This document shows, piece after piece, positions 15,962-30,840 of a stretch of 64,000 nt of DNA (within the stretch, counting starts at the first letter, position 1; every line of letters starts with the position of its first letter). Position numbers and translations under genes: made by a program. The DNA is from Pseudoroseomonas ludipueritiae (lineage in GTDB: Bacteria > Pseudomonadota > Alphaproteobacteria > Acetobacterales > Acetobacteraceae). A model generated the notes under the pieces. That model did not search any database. It worked only from the letters and a program-made list of their open reading frames with translations, and was not told the origin of the DNA. The stretch spans positions 1-64,000 of the forward strand of contig NZ_JACTUZ010000010.1 in assembly GCF_014490445.1 (NCBI RefSeq), given 5' to 3'.

Positions 15962-17716
15962 CGCTAGCTCGGGCCTGCGCAGCGGCGAGAGATCGGGGTC
16001 CGGGTCCGGCATCGCCGCCAGCAGCATCTTGGCGTAGTCGCTCTGCGGCGCGGTGAAGACCTCTTCCGTCTCGCCCTGTTCCACCAGCCTGCCATGGTGG
16101 ATCAGCGCCACGCGGTCGCAGATATAGCGGATGACGCCGAGGTCGTGGCTGATGAAGAAATAGGTCAGTCCCAGCCGCGATTGCAGGTCGTGCAGCAGGT
16201 TCAGCACCTGCGCCTGCACCGAGACATCCAGCGCGCTGGTGGGCTCGTCCAGGATCAGGAAATCCGGCTTGGGCGCCAGGGCGCGGGCGATGCCGATGCG
16301 CTGCCGCTGCCCGCCGGAGAATTCATGCGGGTAGCGGTTCAGGTGCTGCGTGGCCAGGCCTACCTGCTGCAACAGTTCCGCCGCGCGATCGGTGCGCTGG
16401 CGCGGCGAGAGCGCAATCTTGTCGTGATGGATCTCCATCGGCTCCGCGATGATGTCGCGCACCGTCATGCGCGGATTCAGCGAGGCATAGGGGTCCTGGA
16501 ACACGATCTGGATGCGCGCGCGCAGCGCCTGCATCTGCTGCGGCGTCTGCGCCGTCAGCTCGATGCCGTCATAGACGATGCGGCCCGAACTCACCTTCTC
16601 CAGTTGCAGGATACAGCGGGTGAGGGTGGTCTTGCCCGAGCCGGATTCCCCCACGAGGCCGAAGCTCTCGCCCTTGCGGATGGCGAGGCTGACATCCTGC
16701 AAGGCCTTCACCGGCGGCGCGCGGTCGAAGAAGCCGCGCCGGGCGCCCGGGAATTCCTTCACCACATTCTCGATGGAGAGGATGGTGCCGCCCGGCGCCG
16801 GCCGTGGCGGCGGTGGCGCCAGGGGTTCGGCGGCCAGCGCGCCGCCGGCCAGGCCGCGCAGCTCGCCGCGCTTCATGCTGGGCTTGGGCACGGAGGCCAG
16901 CAGCCCGCGCGTATAGTCGTGTCGCGGGTGCTTCAGCACCTCCCGCACCGGGCCGGATTCCACGATGGCGCCGGCATACATCACCGCCACATGGGTGCAG
17001 AGCTGCGCCACCACGCCGAGATTATGTGTGATGAAGAGCACGCCGAGATTATGCTCCTCCACCAGCCCATGAATCAGCCGCAGGATCTGCGCCTGCACGG
17101 AAACATCCAGCGCCGTGGTGGGCTCGTCCGCGATCAGCAGGTCCGGCCGGCCGATCAGCGCCATGGCGATCAGCACGCGCTGCTTCATGCCGCCGGAGAA
17201 CTGGTGCGGGTAATCATTCACCCGCGCGGCGGCATTGGGGATGCCGACCTTCTCCAGCATGGCGACAGCATGCTTCTCCGCCGCCTGCCGCATGGCGCGG
17301 CGGGAGGCACCAGGCGCCAGCCCCAGCAGCCCCGGCTCCTGCCGCGCCGCGTGCAGCGCCACGTCCACCAGCTGCGTGCCGATGCGGAAGGTGGGGTTCA
17401 GGTTGGTGGTGGGGTCCTGGAAGATCATGCCGATGCGGCGGCCGCGCAGGGTCCGCATCGTGTCTTCCGTTTGCTGCAGCATGTCGCGCCCCTGGAAGCG
17501 CACGCTGCCCCCCAGGTAGCGCCCCGGCGGCGTTGGTACGAGGCGGGAGACGGAGAGGCCGGTCAGCGACTTGCCCGAGCCCGTCTCGCCCACGATGCCC
17601 CAGATCTCGCCACGCTTCACGGCGAAGGAGACGCCGTTGAGCACCTGCACCTCGCCCTCGAAGCTCCGCATGGCGAGGTGGAGGTCCTGGATCTCCAGCA
17701 GGGTATCGTCACTCAT
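15953..17716 (-). CDS. Dipeptide/opine-type ABC transporter, fused double ATPase (DppD-DppF)
   Basis: A 587-residue protein in which the two ATPases normally encoded as DppD/OppD and DppF/OppF are fused, as in GsiA. The first domain (about 5-260) has Walker A GETGSGKS and signature FSGGMKQR; the second (about 315-570) has GESGSGKT and FSGGQRQR. Each is followed by the OppD/F C-terminal segment. The start shares one base with the stop of the permease gene (TGATG). It is the last gene of the IclR-hydantoinase-transporter cluster. Confidence 0.92.
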   Translation of the reverse strand: MSDDTLLEIQDLHLAMRSFEGEVQVLNGVSFAVKRGEIWGIVGETGSGKSLTGLSVSRLVPTPPGRYLGGSVRFQGRDMLQQTEDTMRTLRGRRIGMIFQDPTTNLNPTFRIGTQLVDVALHAARQEPGLLGLAPGASRRAMRQAAEKHAVAMLEKVGIPNAAARVNDYPHQFSGGMKQRVLIAMALIGRPDLLIADEPTTALDVSVQAQILRLIHGLVEEHNLGVLFITHNLGVVAQLCTHVAVMYAGAIVESGPVREVLKHPRHDYTRGLLASVPKPSMKRGELRGLAGGALAAEPLAPPPPRPAPGGTILSIENVVKEFPGARRGFFDRAPPVKALQDVSLAIRKGESFGLVGESGSGKTTLTRCILQLEKVSSGRIVYDGIELTAQTPQQMQALRARIQIVFQDPYASLNPRMTVRDIIAEPMEIHHDKIALSPRQRTDRAAELLQQVGLATQHLNRYPHEFSGGQRQRIGIARALAPKPDFLILDEPTSALDVSVQAQVLNLLHDLQSRLGLTYFFISHDLGVIRYICDRVALIHHGRLVEQGETEEVFTAPQSDYAKMLLAAMPDPDPDLSPLRRPELALL

Positions 17717-18588
17717 CAGCGGCGCGCCTTCGGGTCCAGCAGGTCACGCAGACCATCGCCGAGCAGGTTGAAGCCGAACACGGCCAGAAAGATCGCGAGG
17801 CCAGGGAAGATGGCCGTCCACCAGTAATCCGGCATGTTCACCCGCGCGACGGAAAGGAGCGAACCCCATTCCGGCGTCGGCGGCTTCACGCCAATGCCGA
17901 TGAAGCCCAGCGAGGCCACGGTAAGGATGGCGAAGCCCATGTCCAGCGACATCTTCACGATGATCGGCGAGACGATATTGGGCAGGATATGCCGCCACAG
18001 CAGCCGCCCTGTGCCCGCACCCATGGCGCGGGAGGCCAGCACAAATGTTTCCTCGCGCTTGGCCATCACCTCGCCGCGCACCAGCCGCGCATAGCCGGGC
18101 CACCAGGAGAGGGCGATGGCGAAGATCATGTTCACGATCCCCGGCCCCAGCGCGGCGGCGACGGCCATGGCCAGGATCAGCCCAGGGATGGTCAGCTTCA
18201 GGTCGGCGATGCGCATCAGCACCTCATCGACCCAGCCGCCGAAGAAGCCGGCCAGGGCGCCGACCAGCACGCCGAAGGCGGCGCCCACGATCACCACCGC
18301 CATGCCCGCCAGCAGCGAGATGCGCGTGCCCGCCACCACCAGGGAGAAGACATCCTGCCCCAGTTCATTGGTGCCGAACCAATAGGCGGCGGAAGGCGGT
18401 TGCAGGCGGGAGCCGGTATCCACCACGCCCAGGATATGCTGCGGATAGGGCGTCAGATGCGCGCCGCCGATGGCCAGCACCAGCAGCACCAGCACGATGA
18501 ACAGGCCGAGGATGGAAACCCAACTCTGGCGGAAGCGGTAGAAGCCGCGCCGCCAGCTTTCGACGCGGGGATGGGCGGTGGCGCTCAC
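17716..18588 (-). CDS. Dipeptide-type ABC transporter permease (DppC-like)
   Basis: A 290-residue permease with the N-terminal FYRFRQSWVSILGLFIV segment of DppC/OppC and five further membrane spans. The EAA loop reads REETFVLASRAMGAGTGRLLWRHILPN. The GTG at 18588 overlaps the DppB stop by four bases, deciding the start; the frame stays open far upstream inside the DppB gene but that is shadow. It pairs with DppB to form the membrane pore. Confidence 0.92.
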   Translation of the reverse strand: MSATAHPRVESWRRGFYRFRQSWVSILGLFIVLVLLVLAIGGAHLTPYPQHILGVVDTGSRLQPPSAAYWFGTNELGQDVFSLVVAGTRISLLAGMAVVIVGAAFGVLVGALAGFFGGWVDEVLMRIADLKLTIPGLILAMAVAAALGPGIVNMIFAIALSWWPGYARLVRGEVMAKREETFVLASRAMGAGTGRLLWRHILPNIVSPIIVKMSLDMGFAILTVASLGFIGIGVKPPTPEWGSLLSVARVNMPDYWWTAIFPGLAIFLAVFGFNLLGDGLRDLLDPKARR

Positions 18589-19592
18589 TGGTAGCGGACC
18601 TTCGGGTTCAGCAGGCCGTAGAGCATGTCCACCACCAGATTGACGGTCACGAAGATGGCGCCGATGCAGAGCGTGACGCCGATGATCGGCATGAAGTCCT
18701 GCGTCAGCACGGCCTGGGTGGCGTAGAGGCCGATCCCCGGCCAGTCGAAGACGGTCTCCACCAGCACGGTGCCGCCCAGCAGCCAGCCGAAATACAGGCC
18801 GATGACGGTGAGCGTGGCGGAGATGGCGTTCTTCAGCACGTACTTGAAAAGGATCAGCCGCTGGCTGAGGCCGAGCGCGCGTTCCGTCAGCACGTAATCC
18901 TGTTGCAGCACCTCGATGGTGGAGGCGCGCATCATGCGCATGATGGTGGCGAGCGGGGAGAGCGCCATGGCGATGGCCGGCAGCGCCAGATGCGAGAGCG
19001 CGATGCCCAGTGCATGGAACTGGCCGGACAGCACGGCATCCACCGTCAGCAAGCCGGTTACGGTGGGCGGCGGTTCCTCGATCAGCGGGAAGCGGCCGGA
19101 AAGCGGCAGCCAGCCCAGCCACATCGCGAAGAACAACTGGAAGACCAGCCCCAGGAAGAAGCGGGGCATGGAGATGGCGCCCAGCGACACGGTGCGGGAC
19201 AGGAAATCCGGCCAGCGGTTGCGGAACACCGCCGCCATCAGCCCCAGCGGAATGCCGAAGCCGATGGCGAGGAACATCGCCGCCAGCACCAGTTCCAGCG
19301 TCGCCGGCAGGAAGGCGGCCAGATCCTCCGCCACCGGGCGGCGGGTGAAGATGGAGACGCCGAAATCGCCGTGCAGGATGCCGGTCAGGTAGTTCCAGTA
19401 TTGCAGGGGCAGGGGCTGATCCAGCCCGAATTCGCGCGCCATCGAGGCCACATCCGCCGCCGTCGCATTCGGCCCCGCCGCCAGTGCCACCGGGTCGCCC
19501 GGCAGCAGCCGGGCGATGGCGAAGACCAGCAGCGACAGGCCCAGCAGCACCGGCACCAGCAGCAGGATACGGCGGAGGATATAGCCCAGCAT
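18585..19592 (-). CDS. Dipeptide-type ABC transporter permease (DppB-like)
   Basis: A 335-residue permease beginning MLGYILRRILLLVPVLLGLSLLVF, the standard DppB first segment, with LLPGDPV at about 30-36 and six membrane spans. The EAA region is YVLTERALGLSQRLILFKYVLKN. It lies nine bases after the stop of the substrate-binding protein gene. Together with DppC, the fused ATPase and the binding protein it forms a complete peptide/nickel/opine-family importer. Confidence 0.92.
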   Translation of the reverse strand: MLGYILRRILLLVPVLLGLSLLVFAIARLLPGDPVALAAGPNATAADVASMAREFGLDQPLPLQYWNYLTGILHGDFGVSIFTRRPVAEDLAAFLPATLELVLAAMFLAIGFGIPLGLMAAVFRNRWPDFLSRTVSLGAISMPRFFLGLVFQLFFAMWLGWLPLSGRFPLIEEPPPTVTGLLTVDAVLSGQFHALGIALSHLALPAIAMALSPLATIMRMMRASTIEVLQQDYVLTERALGLSQRLILFKYVLKNAISATLTVIGLYFGWLLGGTVLVETVFDWPGIGLYATQAVLTQDFMPIIGVTLCIGAIFVTVNLVVDMLYGLLNPKVRYQ

Positions 19593-19601
19593 GGGACGCG
19601 G

Positions 19602-21161
19602 TCAGCCCAGCGAGAGCGGGAAAAGCTCGATGGCGTTGGAGGCCACCGGGGTGAAGGCGAAGCCCTTCACGTTGTTCCGCATCGCAAGCTTCCGCATCTC
19701 CAGCACGCCGAAGATATCCGGGCTGTCATCCATCACGATGCGCTGGAACTTCTTGTACAGCTCGCGGCGCTTCTCCGGGTCGGCCTCGGCCCGCGCCTGG
19801 TCCAGCACGGCATCGACCTCGGGGTTGGCATAGACCGGGTTCTGCCAGTTGCCGTTGCGGGAGGAATGGAAGCCCGCATAGGCCAGGTTATCGGCATCGC
19901 CGTAATTGGCGGTCTGGTAGACCATGAAGAAGTCCGGCACCGTCTCGGGCGAGCGGCAGGCGGCGACCATGTCGGGCCAGATCATCGGCTTGATGTCCAG
20001 TTCGATGTTCAGCGCGCGCAGGCTGTCCAGCAGCACCAGTGCCCAGCGCCGCTGCTGCTCCAGGCCGGAGACATGCGCCAGCGTCAGCTTGATGCCGCCA
20101 TTCGGGCTGCGGGACTTGGCCAGGAACTCCTTCGCCTTCTCCAGGTCCGTGCGATAGATCGGCAGCTCCTTGTCGAAGCCGTCGATGCTCTCGGGCAGCG
20201 GGCCCTTCATCAGCTCGGCATAGCCGCTGACATCCAGCATGCCCTGGTAGTTGAAGGCACAGGCGATGGCCTTGCGGAGGTTCTTGTCCGCCAGCGGGCC
20301 GTGCTTCGAGTTCATCTTGATCTGGAAGGTGCGATATTCCGGCTCCAGGATCAGGTTGACGCCGGGGCGGCCCTTCAGCGCGTCCATGTCCTCACTGGTC
20401 AGGTCCACCGCGATCTGCGCCTCGCCCCGCTGCACCATCAGGCGCTGCGTCGCGGTCTCGCGCGTGATCTTCCATATGGCGCCGGTGAGGTTGCCGCCGC
20501 CCTTCCGCCAGCCATCGGCCACGCGCTCGAACTGGTAAAGGTTGCCGGCCTCGGCACGGGTGATGTTGAAGGCGCCGGAGCCCGCGATATTGGTGCGCAG
20601 CCAGGTCTGGCCGTCATCCGAGCCCTTGTTGGCCTCCACCTGCTTCGGGTTGACGATCCAGACCCAGGGCAGCACGGAGAGGAAGGGCACGAAGGGCGTC
20701 AGCAGCTTCACGCGCACCGTCTGCGCATCCACCACCTCGGTGCCCGCGGGGTCCACGATGCCGGCGACCATCCAGGCATTGCCGCGGTTCAGGCGCAGCA
20801 GGCGCTCGATGGAGTACTTCACCGCCGCCGCATCGACCGGCGAGCCGTCGTGGAACTTGGCCGCCGGGTCCAGCTTGAAGGTGTATTCGCGCCCGTCCTC
20901 CGACATGGTCCAGGACTGCGCCAGATGCGGCACCGGCTTGGGCGGGTTGCCTTCCACCCGCACCAGCGAGTCATAGACGTTCCGCATCGCCATGGCGGTG
21001 GAATAGCCGCTGGCCAGATGCGGGTCGAAGTTCGGGATATCCTGGTTGGAGGTGATCACCAGGATGCGCCGGGCCTGCGCCTCGGCCGCCCGCATGCCAG
21101 CCATGCCGGCCAGCAGGGCGGCACCGCCCGCCATCACACCGCGTCGTGTTGTCGTCAGCAT
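19602..21161 (-). CDS. Dipeptide-type ABC transporter, periplasmic binding protein
   Basis: About 519 residues from the ATG at 21161, which has GGAG nine bases upstream; a TTG six codons earlier is the alternative. The N-terminus has a Tat-like leader (TTRRGVMAGGAALLAG) ending near AEAQA. The mature part is a family 5 binding protein (DppA/OppA), with FDPHLASGYSTAMAMRNVYDSLV near the front and ADPEKRRELYKKFQRI near the end. Position between the hydantoinase and the permeases suggests the ligand is a hydantoin, oxoproline, or N-modified amino acid or peptide. Confidence 0.9.
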   Translation of the reverse strand: MLTTTRRGVMAGGAALLAGMAGMRAAEAQARRILVITSNQDIPNFDPHLASGYSTAMAMRNVYDSLVRVEGNPPKPVPHLAQSWTMSEDGREYTFKLDPAAKFHDGSPVDAAAVKYSIERLLRLNRGNAWMVAGIVDPAGTEVVDAQTVRVKLLTPFVPFLSVLPWVWIVNPKQVEANKGSDDGQTWLRTNIAGSGAFNITRAEAGNLYQFERVADGWRKGGGNLTGAIWKITRETATQRLMVQRGEAQIAVDLTSEDMDALKGRPGVNLILEPEYRTFQIKMNSKHGPLADKNLRKAIACAFNYQGMLDVSGYAELMKGPLPESIDGFDKELPIYRTDLEKAKEFLAKSRSPNGGIKLTLAHVSGLEQQRRWALVLLDSLRALNIELDIKPMIWPDMVAACRSPETVPDFFMVYQTANYGDADNLAYAGFHSSRNGNWQNPVYANPEVDAVLDQARAEADPEKRRELYKKFQRIVMDDSPDIFGVLEMRKLAMRNNVKGFAFTPVASNAIELFPLSLG

Positions 21162-21185
21162 CGCTTTACGCTCCAACAATCGGGT

Positions 21186-24100
21186 TCAGGCCGTGGGGGC
21201 CGCTTCGGGCTGCTTGGCGGCGTAGTCGCGCGCCGCTCCTTCCTCGGAGACCAGGCCCAGGCGCTTGTCGCGCGCCAGCGCCTCGGGGTCGCGTTCCGCC
21301 GGGTTGCCGTAGCCGGAACCGCCGGCGAGCACGATCTCCACGACCTGCTCGGCGGTATCGACCTCGACCAGCATGCCGGTGCCGCAGTTCAGCGTCTCGC
21401 GGCCCTTGGTGTCCAGCACGCGGCCACTGGCCTCGCCGCCCGCCTTGCCGCCGAAGAGGCCGGCGATGGGGTTGCCGACGCCTTCCGGATAGACCGTCAC
21501 CAGCGTGGGCAGGCCGTCGTTCTTCAGCTTGCGCACGCGCACGCGCTGGCCCAGGCCGCCGCGATGCTTGCCGGCGCCACCGGAATCCGTGATGTAGGTC
21601 TTCTCGATCACCAGCGCCGGCACGCGCGCCTCGAAGAGTTCGATCGAAGTATTCGCCGCCGAGGTCGGCCACAGCAGGCCCGACTTGCCATCGCCACGCG
21701 CCGAGGCACCCTGGCCGCCGCCGATGAACAGCATGTCGGAATAGGTCTGTCCGTTTTCGTCCTGGCCATACATGTAGGCAGCCATGGGCAGGCCGGTATT
21801 CGCCTGCACCTGCGCCGGCGCGGCATCGGACAGCGCGCGAAAGATATTCGGCGCCAGATACCAGCCCGTGCGGGTGCGGATGTTCACGGAAGCCGGGCGC
21901 TTCGGGTTCAGGATGGAGCCTTCCGGCGCCTTCACGGTGAAGGGGCGGTAGCAGCCGGCATTTCCGCGCACAGCCGGCGTCAGCATGCACTTCAGCGGAT
22001 AGGTGGCATGGGCCGCCGTGTAGTTCATGGTGGAGTTCAGGCCACCCTGCGGCAGCTGCGGCGGCGCGCCGTCGAAATCCAGCTCGATCTCGTCGCCCTT
22101 CACCGTCAGCTTCAGCGGGTAGTCCAGCCGCTTGCCCAGTGGGTTGTTCCAGATGGTGCTGTTGTATTCGCCATCCGGCAGCGCGCGGATGGCGTCGCGC
22201 ATCGCCTTTTCCGAACGTCCCTGCACCACGGCGGCCAGCGCTCGCAGGTCCGTCATGCCGTAATCCGCCATGAAGGAGAGCAGCCGCTCCCCGCCCAGCG
22301 AATTGGCGGCGACAAAGGAATGCAGGTCGCCCAGCACCTGCTCGGGGCTGCGGATATTCTCGGCCAGCAGGCGGAACAGGCTCTCGTTCGGCCGGCCGGC
22401 CTCGTAGAGCTTCATCGGCGGGATCTGGAAGCCTTCCTCAAAGATCTCGCGCGCCCGCAGCGAATCCTTGGTGCCGCCGATGTCGGAGACATGGCCCACC
22501 GTGCCCATCAGGCCGACGACCTTGCCGTTCAGGAAGACCGGCGTGACCACCGCGATGTCGAAGAGATGCCCGGCGCAGAGCCAGGGGTCGTTGGTGATCA
22601 GCACGTCGCCGGGGGCAAGCGTCTCGGCCGGGTAGCGTTCCAGCAGCGCCTTCACCGCGCGGGGCAGGGTGAGGTTGAAGACCGGCATGGCGCGCGGGGA
22701 ATGCGCCAGCGTCTCGCCAGTCGGGTCCAGCAGCTCGGTCGCGAAATCCTGGCTTTCCGAGATCACCAGCGAGAAGGCGGTGCGGCAGATGGTCAGCCAC
22801 ATCTCCTCCACCACCGTGATCAGGCGGGACCACATGATCTCCAGCGCGATCGGGTCGGCCTCGATGCGCGCCATCGCCTGTTCCAGCGGCATGTCCTCCG
22901 TGATGGAGGTATCGGCCTGCGCGGTGGCGGCGATGGCGATGCGCAGGTTCAGGCTCTCATCCACCGTCACGCTGTCGCCGGGGGCGATGATGGTGGTGGA
23001 TTCCCGCTCCTCGATGATGGCGGGGCCGGCAAGCGTATGGCCGGCGGCCAGGGCATAGCGGTCGTAGACGGTGGTGTCATGCCAGCCGCCCTCGAACCAG
23101 GCGCGGCGGGTGCCCTTCACGGCCTTGCTGGCGTCGCCGCCGCCGACCGCGCCGCTGAGGGACAGCTTCGGCTCCGGCCCGACGACGCGGACGCGGAAGT
23201 TGATCGCCTCCATCCGCGCGCCTTCATACACCGAGGTGTAGCGGGCGGCGTAGGCGGTGGTGAAGGCGGCGCCGATGGCCTCCAGGCTCTGCTCGCCCAG
23301 CGCGCCGGCCGGCAGCGGCACGGACATGTCGTGCATCTGGCCGACCAGGCGCATGTCGGCGCTGCGCTCCACCCGGATGTCCTCCGGCTTCACGTCGGCG
23401 GCCAGCAGGTGCTTGCGGTTCTCCGCCTCCATCCCGTCCAGCAGCGCGTTGACGCGCGCGGCGTCGAAGCCCGGCGCGAATTCCACCGGCAGGGAGCGGA
23501 CGCTCTCGAAGGACAGCGGCGCGGCCAGGAAGCCCAGCGCGGAAGCCGCGCCGGAGGCCGGCGGGATGATCACTTCCTTCACGCCCAGCGCGCGCGCCAC
23601 GTCGGCGGCATGGGCCGGGCCGGCGCCGCCGAAGCCCACCATGGCGTAGTGGCGCGGGTCCTTGCCCTTTTCCACCAGATGCACGCGGGCGGCGGCGGCC
23701 ATGCTTTCCACCACCACCTTGTGGATGCCCCAGGCGGCTTCCGGCACGGACATGTTCAGCGGCTTGGCGACGGAGGCGAGCGCCGCCTCGCAGGCCGTCA
23801 TGTCCAGCTTCATGCGCCCGCCCAGGAAGAAGGCGGGGTCGTAGTAGCCGAGGATCAGGTTGGCATCCGTCACGGTCGGCTTGGTGCCGCCCATGCCGTA
23901 GCAGGCCGGGCCGGGGTCGGAGCCGGCGGAATGCGGGCCCACCTTCAGCAGCCCCACCTCGTCGATGGCGGCGATGGAGCCGCCGCCCGCGCCGATCTCG
24001 ATCATGTCGATGACAGGCGCCTTGATCGGCAGGCCAGAGCCCTTGGAGAAGCGGTGCACGCGCCCGGCTTCCAGCATGGGCGCGATCTCCACGCGGCCGT

Positions 24101-25013
24101 CCTCGACCATGCAGGCCTTGGCGGTGGTGCCGCCCATGTCGAAGGAGATGACGTCCTTCTTGCCCGCCAGCTCGCCAAACAGCGCGGTGGCCAGGCCGCC
24201 ACCGGCCGGGCCGGATTCCAGCAGGCGGATGGGGAAGGCGCGCGCCGTCTCGGGCGAGACCAGCCCACCGGCGGAATGCATCAGCCGCAGCGCGCCGGTG
24301 AAGCCGCGCGAGGCCAGTTCCCGCTCCAGCCGCTTCAGGTAGCGGTCCATCAGCGGCTGCACATAGGCATTGGCGCAGGTGGTCACCGCGCGCTGGTATT
24401 CCCACAGCTCCGCGACAACCTCGGCGGAGAGGGAGACAGCCAGTTCCGGGAATTCCTCCCGCGCGATGCGGCCGATGGCCTGCTCATGCACCGGGTTGCG
24501 GTAGGCGTTGATCAAACAGACGCCGACCGCCTCGACGCCCTCGTTTAGCAGCTTGCGGAAGGCGGCGCGGACATCCTCCTCGTTCAGCGGGGTGACGGTG
24601 TTGCCGTCGCGGTCCAGCCGCTCCGCCACTTCCAGGCGCAGGTCGCGGGAAACCAGCGGCTCCGGGAAGCCGAGGAACAGGTCATAGATGTCGTAGCGCT
24701 GCTCCGTGCCCATCTCCAGGATGTCGCGGAAGCCTTGCGTGGTGATCAGGCCGACCTTGGCGCCCTTGCGCTCGATGACGGCATTGGTGACCAGCGTGGT
24801 GCCGTGGATGATCTCGCCCACGTCGCCCAGACCGATGCCGCCCATGGCCACCAGCTCCTCCAGCCCCAGCAGGGCGGCGGCGGAGGGGTCATGCGGCGTG
24901 GTCAGGCGCTTGTGCAGCCGCACGCTGCCTTCCTGCCCGTCATAGAGGATGAAATCGGTGAAGGTGCCACCGATGTCGAAGCCGATCCGCCAGCGGGAAG
25001 TGGCCTGTGTCAT
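21186..25013 (-). CDS. Fused hydantoinase/5-oxoprolinase (HyuA-HyuB)
   Basis: A 1275-residue ATP-dependent amidohydrolase that opens a cyclic imide or lactam such as 5-oxoproline or a hydantoin. The HyuA half (about 1-690) starts with the actin-like phosphate loop FDIGGTFTDF and contains HGTTLVTNAVIERKG and SFDMGGTTAKA. The HyuB half (about 700-1270) has GDVLITNDPW and the acidic VKGDEIELDFDGA segment. The fusion has the architecture of eukaryotic OPLAH. IclR is 15 bases upstream and a peptide-type importer follows, so uptake and hydrolysis are probably coupled. Choice between oxoprolinase and hydantoinase is open. Confidence 0.9.
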   Translation of the reverse strand: MTQATSRWRIGFDIGGTFTDFILYDGQEGSVRLHKRLTTPHDPSAAALLGLEELVAMGGIGLGDVGEIIHGTTLVTNAVIERKGAKVGLITTQGFRDILEMGTEQRYDIYDLFLGFPEPLVSRDLRLEVAERLDRDGNTVTPLNEEDVRAAFRKLLNEGVEAVGVCLINAYRNPVHEQAIGRIAREEFPELAVSLSAEVVAELWEYQRAVTTCANAYVQPLMDRYLKRLERELASRGFTGALRLMHSAGGLVSPETARAFPIRLLESGPAGGGLATALFGELAGKKDVISFDMGGTTAKACMVEDGRVEIAPMLEAGRVHRFSKGSGLPIKAPVIDMIEIGAGGGSIAAIDEVGLLKVGPHSAGSDPGPACYGMGGTKPTVTDANLILGYYDPAFFLGGRMKLDMTACEAALASVAKPLNMSVPEAAWGIHKVVVESMAAAARVHLVEKGKDPRHYAMVGFGGAGPAHAADVARALGVKEVIIPPASGAASALGFLAAPLSFESVRSLPVEFAPGFDAARVNALLDGMEAENRKHLLAADVKPEDIRVERSADMRLVGQMHDMSVPLPAGALGEQSLEAIGAAFTTAYAARYTSVYEGARMEAINFRVRVVGPEPKLSLSGAVGGGDASKAVKGTRRAWFEGGWHDTTVYDRYALAAGHTLAGPAIIEERESTTIIAPGDSVTVDESLNLRIAIAATAQADTSITEDMPLEQAMARIEADPIALEIMWSRLITVVEEMWLTICRTAFSLVISESQDFATELLDPTGETLAHSPRAMPVFNLTLPRAVKALLERYPAETLAPGDVLITNDPWLCAGHLFDIAVVTPVFLNGKVVGLMGTVGHVSDIGGTKDSLRAREIFEEGFQIPPMKLYEAGRPNESLFRLLAENIRSPEQVLGDLHSFVAANSLGGERLLSFMADYGMTDLRALAAVVQGRSEKAMRDAIRALPDGEYNSTIWNNPLGKRLDYPLKLTVKGDEIELDFDGAPPQLPQGGLNSTMNYTAAHATYPLKCMLTPAVRGNAGCYRPFTVKAPEGSILNPKRPASVNIRTRTGWYLAPNIFRALSDAAPAQVQANTGLPMAAYMYGQDENGQTYSDMLFIGGGQGASARGDGKSGLLWPTSAANTSIELFEARVPALVIEKTYITDSGGAGKHRGGLGQRVRVRKLKNDGLPTLVTVYPEGVGNPIAGLFGGKAGGEASGRVLDTKGRETLNCGTGMLVEVDTAEQVVEIVLAGGSGYGNPAERDPEALARDKRLGLVSEEGAARDYAAKQPEAAPTA

Positions 25014-25028
25014 GCGCGCGAGTGTCCT

Positions 25029-25796
25029 TCAGGCGGCCTTGCGGGCGGCGTGCCAGGGGTCGTCCACCATCGTGGCGATCTCCAGCGCTTCCGCGAGCAG
25101 GGCGTTGAGCATGGCCTGCCGTTCCGAGGCGGAGACGGTGGCAACGGGGTAGACGAGGTTGAGCGAGAATTCCTCGCCGGTGGCGCGATCCCCCACCGCG
25201 ACGGCGAGGCCGCCGACGCCCGGGTTCGCTTCTTCCAGCGAGGTGGCGAAGCCCTGACGCCGCACTTCCGCCAGCAGCGCCAGCAGGGCGTTCATGTCTT
25301 GCGGCGAATGCGGGCTGGCGGGGCGCAGCTGCTCCGGATGCAGGGCGCGCACCTCGGCATCGGTGCGGCGGGCGAGCAGGGACCTGCCGGTAGAGGAGGC
25401 GAAGGCCGCCAGCCGGCGCCCGATGGGCGTGCCGACGCGCAAGGTGCTGCTGCCCTCGTGATGCGCCACGCCCACCACATCGGCGCCATCCATCACCGAG
25501 ACATAGCCGGTATGGCCGAAGCGGCGGGAGAGGCGCCCCACCGCCTCATCGGCCCGCGCCAGCAGGGTGGAGGCGCGCCGGTAGGTCTGGCCCAACTCGA
25601 ACAGCAGGATGCTGGGGCGGTAGCGGCGGGAGCCTGGGGCGAGTTCCAGCAACCCCGCATCACGCATCGCCCGCAGCAGGCGGGAGGTGCTGCTTTTCGG
25701 CGTGCCCAGCAGCGCCACGACCTCGGTCAGCGTCAGTTCCAGCCGCTGGGAGGTGAAGCAGCGCAGCACATCAGCGGCATTGGCCAGGATGGTCAT
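25029..25796 (-). CDS. IclR-family transcriptional regulator
   Basis: About 255 residues from the ATG at 25796. The N-terminal winged helix (about 1-60) contains LTEVVALLGTPKSSTSRLLRAMRDAGLLE; the effector-binding GAF-like domain includes GYVSVMDGADVVGV and GRSLLARRTDAE. The frame is open to 25865, but the ATG at 25796 gives the usual IclR length and leaves a palindrome (25813-25826) in the leader where an operator would be. It heads the hydantoinase and transporter genes on the same strand and most likely represses them and itself until the substrate binds. Confidence 0.85.
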   Translation of the reverse strand: MTILANAADVLRCFTSQRLELTLTEVVALLGTPKSSTSRLLRAMRDAGLLELAPGSRRYRPSILLFELGQTYRRASTLLARADEAVGRLSRRFGHTGYVSVMDGADVVGVAHHEGSSTLRVGTPIGRRLAAFASSTGRSLLARRTDAEVRALHPEQLRPASPHSPQDMNALLALLAEVRRQGFATSLEEANPGVGGLAVAVGDRATGEEFSLNLVYPVATVSASERQAMLNALLAEALEIATMVDDPWHAARKAA

Positions 25797-25812
25797 CGCA
25801 GTCCCGCAAAGT

Positions 25813-25826
25813 GGAACATTGGTTCC
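25813..25826 (-). promoter_or_regulatory. Candidate IclR operator (perfect inverted repeat)
   Basis: GGAAC-ATTG-GTTCC is a perfect 5+5 inverted repeat with a four-base spacer, 17 bases upstream of the chosen IclR start. IclR-family proteins commonly bind short palindromes of this size in their own leader. If translation starts at 25865 instead, the repeat would be coding, which is one reason to doubt that start. Confidence 0.4.
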
Positions 25827-26105
25827 GGTTCTCACAACCATGCGCTTGTGATGGGTAACATTCAACCCGTTTCAGCCGGGCTTCGCGACATGAAGGGAAG
25901 GTTCTTGCCCAGGGATTGGGCATTTCAGGCGCTCCTTCGCCTTCGAAGCAGGCGGCCGTTCAAGCGGCTATGGCAGAGGCAGTGTGGCGCTGGCGCAGCC
26001 GTGATGCCGCGATGCCGCATCCGCGAGGCGAAGAGAGATGACAGTCAGGTAACTTCCGGCTTTGTGCCGCGCTAAGCAGCCGGAACCGCTGATGAAGGAA
26101 ACCTG

Positions 26106-30836
<4,731 letters not shown>

Positions 30837-30840
<4 letters not shown>

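Noticed and set aside
18903-24548. A continuous plus-strand frame of 1881 codons
   Set aside because: It is antisense to the permease, binding-protein and hydantoinase genes, is rich in His, Gln, Arg and Gly, and has no ribosome site or domain. Long antisense frames are expected in very GC-rich DNA.
25866-26105. Manganese (yybP-ykoY) riboswitch before the TerC gene
   Set aside because: Looked for because TerC-family genes often carry one. The conserved GGGGAGUA core and its partner segment are not present.
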